A stretch of DNA of 57,605 nt from Zopfochytrium polystomum (taxonomy: Eukaryota; Chytridiomycota; Chytridiomycetes; Chytridiales; Chytridiaceae). A model generated the notes under the pieces. That model worked only from the letters and a program-made list of their open reading frames with translations, searched no databases and was not told the origin of the DNA. Position numbers and translations under genes: made by a program. Positions 42,940-52,201 of this stretch are shown here, piece after piece; position 1 is the first letter of the stretch; the number at the start of each line of letters is the position of its first letter. The stretch lies in the NCBI GenBank assembly GCA_025765615.1, contig JAIVFJ010000360.1:1-57605 (forward strand). Direction: 5' to 3'.

Positions 42940-43446
42940 GATGTTGGGTGGGAGGTGTTAGAAATAGTAGCTGTTTCGACTCGTTTTTGATGGAACGCAT
43001 TTCATCCCCTGAAGCAATGTGGATCTTGTTGCCGTAAACGAGTGACTCCAGAGAACTATTATCGGAATCCCAGAGATGCAAAGTGCAATGGTCATAGGAT
43101 CTGCACGGCGGAGCTCGGCGCAATTGCGATCCTTGTCCAACAGGCACGGCCTCGAGAGTCCTGAGCTTTACAGGTGGCTTTGCACTGTGGAGTAGGACGA
43201 GAGATCTGGCGGGCAACTGCGAATGGCGCATCTCACGAGAACGCTCTGATAGAATATATGCTTTGCAAAGTCTGACGCCACTAGTTCCAATCACCGAACA
43301 AATGAAAAACGGGTAAAAGAAAGGCCGGTGAAAACGGCGAAACGTGGAAATGTTTCATCAGCAACAAAGATCGCCAGTGCCTGACGCGAACTAAGTCCTT
43401 CAACCCTCAAACAGTCTAACTGAACAAGCGCAATGCCCACATTTTT
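42940..43446. other. Intergenic
   Basis: Short frames only; the 3' flank of the first channel gene. Confidence 0.4.
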
Positions 43447-45257
43447 CTAATTCGACGCTTTTTTGCTCGGCTCCTCCCTGGCTTCCTTCATGTACCCCAG
43501 CACCGTCAAGACAGCGCATATGATGATGACGATGCCAATCAATGAACCAGTGCCGTACTCGACACCGCGGGAGATGGTGGTTCCGGTGGCGTAAGTGACA
43601 AAGATCCACGCGAGGATGAGGGTGGGCACGCTCGCGATGCGGAAGAACCTTTCAATGTGCTTTGAAAGCAGCGGGCTTCCGTTGCTAACGAAGGGATCAG
43701 GTGAGTTGGGGCAAGTCGACAGTGAAACCGGGAAACTTACGCTTTGAGATAGTGCACGACGGTGAACTCGACCAAGGCGCCAAACACGAACGTAAACACC
43801 GTGATCACGTAGTAGTCCATCTTTGTCGCGTAGTTCACCTTTGGCAGATCGCCCGAGACGACAAAGTTGAGGGTGACGGTGGCGAGGAGGAGGGTGACGC
43901 CGAAACCGACTCGGGCGGGAACCACGCCGGGGTCGACCCAGTACGACACGCACGAGCAAAAGGCGACGAAGAAGAGCGGGAGAATGTACTTGAGGATGTA
44001 GATGGTGGGGTCGCGGGAGATGAAGAGAGAGTACCAGAGACCTTGGTAAGTTGCAGAGGTGTTCCGGGACGGATCAGAGAGAACACGCTTGATGGTTGGG
44101 TCTTCATCGTAGAGCTGCAGACGAGGGCTGGGGTCAGACAAAGGTTGCACGGACCAAAAGAAAGAACGAGTATGGTCGGTCGCCTTACCGTCCACAAGAC
44201 AGACGAAAACGTGTCGAAAGGCGACGGGTTGGCAGGTCCACCTTGCTCGGCGGGGTAGTAATTCAGAGTCAAGTACGATGCGTTGTAGGAGTACGACGCC
44301 AGCTGGATCGAAATCGCTTGGTCATCAAAGGGAAAGTCCGCCAACTGGAACGGGGACGTGAGGGATGCGACGAAATGCTGTTTGTTCCCGATTTGGCGTC
44401 CAGAAGGTCAGGCTAGCAATGCACGGCCCACCGACATATCCAAAAAGGCGCTCACCCTGTTCAATACGACGATGCCCTGCGTGGGATCCTTCAAGACGCA
44501 TGACTCTGAAACGGCGTCGAAAATGGCATGCTCGTTGTAAAAGTAGACGTCCGGAACCCAGATCTTGGAGGAGTCGAGGCGGATCGTCTCAGAGCTGGTC
44601 GAGCCAGAGTAGACGAGCCGGGGATCGGACCACTGCAGCTTGAGGTAGAGATCGATCTGTTTGAAAGTAGGGGATCGGGTTAGTCTGGGTTCGATCCAGG
44701 GTTTGGGTGTGCGGGACACAGCCAGGGTGCAAGTTGTGTAACAGGGAACCGGGTGCAGAAGACACCGACTCCTCAGGACGGGTGGGGTCCAAAGTTGTGG
44801 TGCAACCATTCCGAAGGTAGTACAAGAGGAAGACGAAGGGAAGCAGGGTCTCGTGTCTCACAGAGAAGGCGTTCGTGGTGGGGTCGACGTTGAAGAGCCT
44901 GTTCATGCGGTACTGGGCGTAAACGGCGGTGGCGGTGGTTGTCCCGGCGTTGGGGCGAGCCCAGAGGTCGTATCCCTTCAGCAGCTGGTCCACGACCGGC
45001 ATGAAGCTCAGCCCATTGGAGGCAGTCGCAGAAGGGGAGGCAGCGGCAGCTGTCGTGGTGGTAGCAGCTGCCGAAGCAGTGGTTGCTGTGGCGGTGGTGG
45101 TTGTGGTTGTGGCGGCGGCGGATGCGGTCTCCGCGTCTGTAGCCGAGGTAGTGGTGGTTGCGTCCTGCGCGGCGACGAGGGGCAAGGTCACGGAAGCAGC
45201 AGTCGCCAGAAGCTGCAGCAGCCAGAAGGCAAGGGCTGTCCGTCCTCTCATAATCAT
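43447..45257 (-). CDS. Pentameric ligand-gated ion channel subunit (Cys-loop receptor superfamily), copy 1
   Basis: Start at 45257 (MIMRGRTALAFWLLQLLATA, signal peptide). A Thr/Ala-rich stretch precedes the ligand-binding domain: FMPVVDQLLKGYDLWARPNA, then after introns IDLYLKLQWSDPRLVY, KIWVPDVYFYNEHA and HFVASLTSPFQLADFPFDDQ. The Pro-loop motif FPFDDQ is kept, but the two Cys-loop cysteines are absent. M1 is YILKYILPLFFVAFCSCVSY. M2 follows PARVGFGVTLLLATVTLNF and leads into LPKVNYATKMD; M3 is YYVITVFTFVFGALVEF. The M3-M4 loop has only about 16 residues. M4 (VPTLILAWIFVTYATG) is followed by a fifth hydrophobic segment (LIGIVIIICAVLTVLGYM) and a short basic tail. No frame breaks were found. 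PAR before M2 resembles glycine and GABA-A receptors, suggesting anion selectivity. The ligand is unknown. Confidence 0.88.
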
Positions 45258-45545
45258 CCTTCCTTTCTTTTTCAAAGACGAAAAAATGGGCAAACCAATA
45301 CCCCCCACTCGGCAAGCATCGCGCGGCGCAGCCGCTTTTTCATAAAATCATCCATCCATCTACACATGCCTTTCTCGGCCTGTTTGTCTGTCAGTCTCTT
45401 GACCTTTCCCGTGTTTGCGCTCTTTTTGCCACTTTCCCAATCTTTTGTCTTACCTTTAGTCTTTACTTGGGGTCCTTGCTATGTTTGCGTGCGCCAAAGC
45501 CCAGCCCACCCACTGGGGGCAAAAAGACCGTGTGCGTGAAATATC

Positions 45546-45581
<36 letters not shown>

Positions 45582-45775
45582 TGTGTGAGAGTGTGCGTAC
45601 GTGGGTGCTTGGTTTCGCAGCCGCGCCGGCATGTCTTTCCTCCCCGCCCACTTCCATTCGATGACTGCGCGCTTACTAAATCTCTCCAGAAACCCACCGA
45701 AGAGGAATTCGGCGCAAACAGACAAAACAAGCAAAAACAAAAAACAAGCACACTCAACTTGGCGACTACACTGCA
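45258..45775. promoter_or_regulatory. Region between divergent channel copies 1 and 2
   Basis: Upstream region of copy 1. By comparison with the 49.3-49.5 kb interval it should also contain the promoter and 5' exons of copy 2, but I find no signal peptide or early ligand-binding exons here. It holds a TG microsatellite (45548-45579). Confidence 0.4.
45548..45579 (+). repeat. (TG)n microsatellite
   Basis: About sixteen TG units, followed by degenerate GTGTGAGAG sequence. Confidence 0.9.
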
Positions 45776-47321
45776 CCATCCAGCCAAACGGATTGGTGTT
45801 CTTCAGTCAGGTAGAGTCGGCCTCCACTGTCTCAAAACCGCATTGCAAATCAGCCAAATTGTCCCTCCCTTTGCGCGAAGCGTGGGAGAACGAGTGGGGG
45901 TGACGAAATGTATTCTCCTCGTCCCCGGAGGCGGGCACCCACTGGAAGTGCGCCGACCTGGGCCGGGAGGGAGGGGTCCTCTTGCGCAGCGCGTTGTCCC
46001 AAATGAAAATAATGATGAAGAACTACGCAACGTCCAGAAAATTGGCCTTGTCCAAACCCTCCTTTGAACCAAAAAACTAATCCGGGTGCAGCACCTCACA
46101 ATCCCTCGCGCCAAACCACCCCACACAGCATTTTTCTCACCACCCTCAACGCTAACTTCACTCTCCGTTCCTTCCCACTGGACCTCTCAAGACCTGGACA
46201 TCTTCGTCGCACCATTCTCGTACAGCTCGCTCAAGATCAACATTACCTTGGATACCCCAGCGTTCAATCCTGCACCCAAATGGACGTACTTACTCGTCGG
46301 CGCTGTGGCCTTTGCAGGATTGGACGGCAGTGTCCGGGGTGCTGTACCCCGCAAACGTGAGCATCACTCCAACGACGTCCGGAACGCCCTTTGCGATTTT
46401 CAACTTGACCGTGAAGAGGGACCCGACGAGCTACATCATCAAATATTTGTGAGGACAGATCAAACCATCGAAAGGGCTGCAACTGACCGCGTTCATGGCG
46501 AAACTGTAAAACCAAAACAGACTGCCATTGTTTTTTGTTACGTTCGCTTCTACTCTGTCGTACTGGGTCTCGCTGGACGCCGTTCCCGCGCGAGTCGCAT
46601 TTGGCGTTTCGCTTTTGGTCTCTGTCATATACCTCAATTTTATTGCGGGTGCAGATCTGCCTAAAGTGAACTGTTGAGTGTAGCCTCCATTCCGCCACGC
46701 AAACTCCTAACGTGTTTTTAATTCCGTTGCAGACGTCACCAAAATGGACGTGTTTATATTGTTTGCGTTCGTTTTTGTTTTTATCGCCCTGGTAGAGTTT
46801 GCCATCGTACACTTTCTTAAAATGTGAGCACCAAATTGTCACCTGGCAACGCTAATTCCACCCAAACAAACAAACAAACACAAACCACAGCTCTGGAAAC
46901 GTTCTCCTCTCCAAGTCAATCGAATCATTCTTTAGAAACACCAGCTCCATCACCCTCATCCTCGTCACCGTCATCGTCAGCGTGGGCTTCGGAGACCTCG
47001 CAGACGGCCGCAAAGTCATGACGTACACAGTGACGGGGGTCCTTGTGGCATTTCTGCTTGGAAACGCCGTGTGGAGCGTCGTCAAGCACGGTAGAGAAGT
47101 GGCCAAGGGGAGGGGCGAAAAAGAAGGACGACCCAGCGGGTGGTGCGACTAGTTCCGGGATGACGGTCACGCAGAACACGCTGCCGGCTGGCCAGCACCA
47201 CTATCAGCCGGTAAGCCAAGAGCCTGTTGGGTCGTATCATCACCAGTATGTGAGGGATGCTGCGCCTGCGGGCGCACCCGCAAGTAGTGGAGACTATCTT
47301 GTGTCCCCAGCTGCTCTATAA
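45776..47321 (+). pseudogene. 5'-truncated pentameric channel gene, copy 2
   Basis: Homology to copy 4 begins abruptly at TIQPNGLVFFSQ (about 45776-45807). Later exons give FLTTLNANFTLRSFPLD, DIFVAPFSYSSLKINITLD, SSALWPLQDWTAVSGVLYPA, IIKYLLPLFFVTFASTLSYW, PARVAFGVSLLVSVIYLNF, YVTKMDVFILFAFVFVFIAL, a short loop, LILVTVIVSVGFG (M4) and TYTVTGVLVAFLLGNAVW (fifth segment), ending near 47321. The signal peptide and the first part of the ligand-binding domain are absent. Frame breaks occur at about 46181-46190, 46278-46280 and 47107-47115. M1-M3 are intact with clean introns. It is probably non-functional, though a shortened product from a downstream start cannot be ruled out. Confidence 0.72.
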
Positions 47322-47781
47322 AGGCGAGCCCTCTATTATTGGGTCCCAGAGCACTGCTGCGACATCGAAGAAGAATGCATCTGATTTTGACGTTGTGTAC
47401 CTCCGCTGACCCTGAGTTTTCTGAATGTCCCTGGGCGTGGAAAGTCGCGACCATGAAACCGCGACTTCAACAAATTCTTACCAAATAGATCCTTTGCCAC
47501 TTGTTTAGCCGAAGTGCTTCACTGGACGGAAACCGAGCGGCAACCCGCTCTCTTCTTTGCACGGTGAAAACCGTCCCTGACTGCGATTGGCACGAAAGAA
47601 GACGCACCCATAAAAACGCAATTCGATCAGGACCAAGCCGCGCTCTGTTGCGAGAAACAAAATCGGAAAGAAATAAAGCAAGCCACGAAAAAAAATGGGA
47701 AATCGAACGAAAGGAAATGGAAACCAAGGCCAGCAAATCACCCAGACGACCGAACCAAAAAAACCAGACCTCGCCTCCTCA
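47322..47781. other. Intergenic between convergent channel copies 2 and 3
   Basis: 3' flanks of two genes pointing toward each other. No gene recognised. Confidence 0.45.
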
Positions 47782-49264
47782 TCACTTTGACTTTGCAGCC
47801 GCCGCCGCCGCCAGCTTCCTGTACTGCACAAACCCAAACGCGGCGCCGCCAACGACCGACAGCACCAAAATCACCGTGCCAATCCACTTGCCCGCCGCGT
47901 TCTTGTTATCGTTCCCGGTACCGTACCTCACCAAAATCCACGCCGCAACCAGCGCAAACGGCCCCATAGCGCGGAAGGCCCACTCGACGGCGGCGCTGAG
48001 CGCGGCGGCGCCTGCGACTTTGGTATAGTGCACGACGGCAAACTCGACGATGGAGACGAGGACAAAAACGACGGCGACGACGACGTACGTGTCGAGGGGT
48101 CGAGAGGTAGTTGACCTTGGGGAGCTCGGCGGAGACGACGTAGTTGAGGGAGAAGGCGGCGACGAGGAGGGTGAGGACGAAGCCGACGCGGGCCGGGGGC
48201 ACGCCCGGGTCGACCCAGTAGGAGAGGGTCGAGGAGAAGGCGATGAAGAAGAGCGGGAGGACGTATTTGATGATGTAGATGGTCGGGTCGCGGTCGATGG
48301 TCAGCGTGTACTCGATCCCCGCGTACACGGTCGAGTTGGGGTCTTTGGAGTTGTCGTAGTACTTTTTGAGGTGCGGGTCCTGTTCTGCGAGCGTCCAGAT
48401 GTCGGAGGAGAAGGAGCTGTCGAGGGACGGCCGGGCGGCGCCGCCTTGGCTCGCGGGCCAGTAGCCCATTTGGAGCTCCGACGACGGGTACGAGAGGGAC
48501 ACGACGCGGATCGAAATGTTTTGGGTATCGTAGGGGAAGCTGTAGAGGTAGAACGTGCTGTATAGGTCCACCACAAAGTGCTGTGATTTGGTGGATCGGG
48601 TGAACAGGCGGTGGGTTGGAAATCAGTGTTGGCTCAGTCACCGCGCAAAATGCGCTCTTGGCTCACCCTGTTCCACTGGACTGTTCCCGATGCGGGCACC
48701 TTCAATTGGCAGGATTCGTCTGTGGGTCCGGTCGGCTTGTGTTGGTTGTAAAACTGGACATCGGGCACCCAGATGTTCGTGGGATCCAACCTAATTTGTT
48801 CATTCGTGGTGAAAGTGGTTGCTAGCCTAGAGTCGTTCCACAGGAGTCGCAGATACAGATCCATCTAGATGAAACGAGGCACCAATCAGCCTTGGAACAT
48901 CGGCCTGTCGTCGTCCGGTAGAAACAGATGCACACACAAGTACCTTAAAGTCGCTGGATATGGGGTTGACGTTGAAGAGCCTGTTGATCTGGAACTGGGC
49001 AGCAACGAGAGTGGGATCGCCCGTTCCCGCGCTCGGCCGGACCGTTTTGTCATAACCGGTCAGCAGCTGGTTGACGACACCATTAAGCGAAAGAGCCGAT
49101 GAGGAGGCAGTCGGAGCTGCGGCCGTCGCAGTTGATGTCGTGGCGGACCCGGTGGACGTCGACGACGACGATGGAGCGGGGGCGATTACCTGCGCCACGG
49201 CGGCGCCTGCTGCGGCACCAATGGCCAGGAGGATCGCGAAGATCGGGCGGTTGGACAGGAGCAT
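47782..49264 (-). CDS. Pentameric ligand-gated ion channel subunit, copy 3
   Basis: Start at 49264 (MLLSNRPIFAILLAIGAAAG, signal peptide). A Ser/Thr-rich stretch leads to GVVNQLLTGYDKTVRPSAGT, then MDLYLRLLWNDSRL, NIWVPDVQFYNQHK and HFVVDLYSTFYLYSFPYDTQ. There are no Cys-loop cysteines. TM core: YIIKYVLPLFFIAFSSTLSY, PARVGFVLTLLVAAFSLNY, ELPKVNY, then in a shifted frame VVVAVVFVLVSIVEFAVVHY, M4 FALVAAWILVRYGTG and a fifth segment GTVILVLSVVGGAAFGFV. The frame changes within the GGGG run at 48096-48099 (plus-strand coordinates), right after M2. One base fewer in that run reunites both parts, so I suspect a sequencing indel rather than a dead gene. It is most similar in layout to copy 1. Confidence 0.82.
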
Positions 49265-49546
49265 AAAGAGATGAACAAGGGCGAGGTAAACGAGGAAGAG
49301 TGCAAGGGTGGCTTGAGTGTGTGACAAGGACGTTTTGATGGGAAAGTGAAAATTGGGACAGCAGACAAACAGTCTGAAAGACAAGGGACGAGCAGAGGAG
49401 AAACGGACAGAGCCAAAAATGTCTTTTCATCATGACTGGGCAAAAAGGGAAAAGGAGGAAGACAAAATAGGTGCAAAAAAGGAATAACAGAGTGAAGGGC
49501 AAGCGACAGGCAAAGAAAGAACCAAAAGAAAAAAAGAAAAAAAATA
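49265..49546. promoter_or_regulatory. Shared divergent promoter of channel copies 3 and 4
   Basis: Only about 280 bases separate the start codons of two divergently transcribed channel genes, so their promoters must overlap. The interval is A/G-rich on the plus strand near 49500-49545. No defined element was recognised. Confidence 0.5.
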
Positions 49547-51847
49547 ATGAACCCCTCCTCGATTGCACCCGTCCGTCTGAGCCGGCGAGGAGGGCGTGCG
49601 GGCATCCTTCTTGTTGCCGTCGCCGCCGCTGTCGTCACCGTGCTGGCCCTCGCCGGAACCGCCGCGGCGCAGTACTCGGACCTGACCAAACAGCTGCTCG
49701 CAAACTACGACAACACCACCCGCCCCGGGGGCGGGACGGCGACCCCCACAGAGATCGACCTGTCTATGCGTGTTGTCCGTGTCTTTGGTGTCGATCCGAA
49801 AAACTCCGTCTTCACCGTGAGTGTTTTGTGTTACACACACGCACCTGCCAGAGCTCGAAGAGTCGACCGTCCCTGCGGGATGTCTTTTGACTTGGCTGGC
49901 CCCTGCTGTCAAAGCCTTTGATGAGCAACAAGATGGGTGCAGGGTCTTGTGGGTGGCGCTGAGCGATCGGATCCGCCTGTCGACACACACGTAATCAACA
50001 CTCCCGCTTCCTTCCCCCGCCGCATCATCATCCAGGCCGATGTGTTTCTTTACCAGCGCTGGATCGACCCTCGCCTGAAGTACACTGCTACGAGTGCAGA
50101 GCCTATCCATGCGGACTATCGCTATTTTGGAGACCGGACACCTTCTTCTACAACTCCCAGGATGCATCGGAGGTGCTTGACTCCTCCTTCACGATCCAAC
50201 CCAACGGCCGGGTGTTTTTCTCGCAGGTTAGTTTGATCTGGTGGGGAATAAGGTGGAGGAATGGGTGGGCGGTAGTAGCCGCTGTGAGATTGGCCGGGCG
50301 AGATTTGTCCTGCTTCGCCGGATTCTCTGACAAGGTCGAGCTGGATATCAGTACAACAGGCAGTTTTTTGAGTTTCGCTATTTTATGTGTGATACCTGCC
50401 CAATCACTGTCTTCATCTTGTGTACTGATCCCTGCACTTGGTGGACTGGCACCCGCAGGCATTTCCTCACCACCCTCAACGCCAACTTCACTCTCCAATC
50501 GTTCCCCTTCGACGATCAAGACCTGAACATCATCGTCGCGCCTTTCTCCTACGGATCGCTTAAGCTGAACTTCACTCTCGATGGAAACGGCTTCAACCCG
50601 TTCCCCCAACTACACTTACTCGTCCGCCCTTTGGCCGTTGCAGGACTGGTATGTTGAGTCGGGCATCCTGTACGCGAGTGGCGTCAACATCACCGCGACG
50701 ACGGCTGGCACTCCGTACGTCCTTTGGAGTTTGAACGTGAAGAGGGATCCAACTACCTATGTCATCAAGTATTTGTAAGTATCTTTGGCGCTGCGTTCTG
50801 TGGTCCAATCGATGGAGAGGAACTGTCAGACCTTAGCCTAATGCTTTCTTGTCCTCTTATGCAGGCTTCCCCTATTTTTCGTGACCTTTGCATCTACACT
50901 GTCCTACTGGGTCTCTCCTGACGCAGTTCCTGCTCGTGTCGCTTTTGGAGTGTCTCTTCTCGTCTCGGTTATTTCGCTCAACTTTATTGCCAGTGCTGAT
51001 CTTCCCAAAGTGAACTGTGAGTGAGCTCTTTTTTTCGGCGTCTCAAAATCAAACCGACCCGTTTTTTTCACCATAACAGACATTACCAAGATGGACGTGT
51101 TCATTGCCTTTGCGTTCCTGTTTGTGTTCATCGCACTGATCGAATTTGCCGCCATCCACTACTTGAAAACGTAAGCTTTATCTGCAAGGCTCAGATTGGA
51201 ATCTAACAATCATCATGCAGCTCGGGGAACGTCCTCCTTTCAAAGTCCATCGAATCTTTCTTCCGGAACACCGCCTCCATCGCCCTGATCCTCGTCGCGA
51301 TCATCATCAACGTCGGCTTTGGCGAGAAAGCCAGCGGCCGCAAAGCGCCCACGTATGCCCTCTCCGCCTTGCTCTGCATCTTCCTCGTCGTCGCGATGGC
51401 CGTCTGGAGCGTCATCAAACACATGGGCGAGGCCGCCAAAGCGCGCGCGAAAAAGAACGACGCGCTGCCGAGCACAAAGGCTGAACAGGCGGCTTCCGTG
51501 CCCCAGCCGCAGCAGCAGCCGCAGCAGTTTAATGGCTACGGAACGATCATCAACTCGTACCAGCAGGAGCAGCAGCCCAACGTCGTCGGCGGCTACTCTC
51601 CGACGGTTGCCGGAGCGCAGCAGGCACCAGCAGCCGCAGGGTACAATTATGGTCACCAGCAGCACAGCAGCAGCAGCAGTACTCGCCGACGCAGTCGTAC
51701 GACGGCCAGCAGCCGTACTCAGGAAACCAGCAGTTCTTGCCGAGTAGCCAGACTGCGTACAGCCAGCAAGACTCTGGGTACGACAAGTCTCGCCCTGTGC
51801 CGCCTACGCGGAACGCCTCACAAGGCAACGTGGGATACCGTGGATGA
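49547..51847 (+). CDS. Pentameric ligand-gated ion channel subunit with Gln-rich C-terminal tail, copy 4
   Basis: Start at 49547; signal peptide ILLVAVAAAVVTVLALAGTA. Ligand-binding domain: YSDLTKQLLANYDNTTRPGG, VFLYQRWIDPRLKYT, FTIQPNGRVFFSQ, FLTTLNANFTLQSFPFDDQ and SYGSLKLNFTLD, with no Cys-loop cysteines. TM core: VIKYLLPLFFVTFASTLSYW, PARVAFGVSLLVSVISLNF, ADLPKVNYITKMDVFIAFAF, M4 SIALILVAIIINVGFG and a fifth segment LSALLCIFLVVAMAVWSVI. About 130 Gln/Pro/Tyr-rich residues follow, ending QGNVGYRG at 51847. Frame breaks sit at TTTT 50125-50128, CCCCC 50603-50607 and near 51663. Each is a single-base discrepancy in or beside a short run. Donor and acceptor sites around 49817, 50226, 50776, 51017 and 51172 are clean. 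Confidence 0.82.
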
Positions 51848-52201
51848 AAATTGATCAGTCGAGGGACTTCCTGAGGCTATTCGCTTGCGTTTTTTACTTG
51901 ACTCTTTCGCGTCTCTTTGTTGAAAGAAATAAACCATGCCATTATGACTGAATCCCGAGTGGCCGCTTTTCGAGTCAAACGCAAAAGCCTGTTTGATTGT
52001 CAACCAAAATCAGTTTAGCAAGCACAGTACGGCCACAAGAGCTCATGCGCCGCTGAATGAGAATCTATTTCGGACCGTAATTGATAATGTGTATTAAATC
52101 AACCAACATAAAAAAAGTAGAGACGGATTGAAAGAAGATTGGATTGACTATTACAGGTACTGATTGTGACTACAGGAAGAGAAAGCGAAGGACCGACGTC
52201 C
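51848..52201. other. Intergenic between convergent genes
   Basis: 3' flanks of channel copy 4 and the minus-strand zinc-finger gene; nothing recognised. Confidence 0.45.

Noticed and set aside
42905..43294. 129-residue minus-strand frame beside tRNA-Ser
   Set aside because: Overlaps the tRNA gene and has no domain or signal; not supported.
44853..45539. Gly/Val-rich plus-strand frames opposite channel copy 1
   Set aside because: Antisense of the Thr/Ala-rich N-terminal region of copy 1; repeat-driven.
49430..50167. 245-residue minus-strand frame opposite channel copy 4
   Set aside because: Antisense shadow of the copy 4 first exons; the plus strand has signal peptide and ligand-binding motifs.
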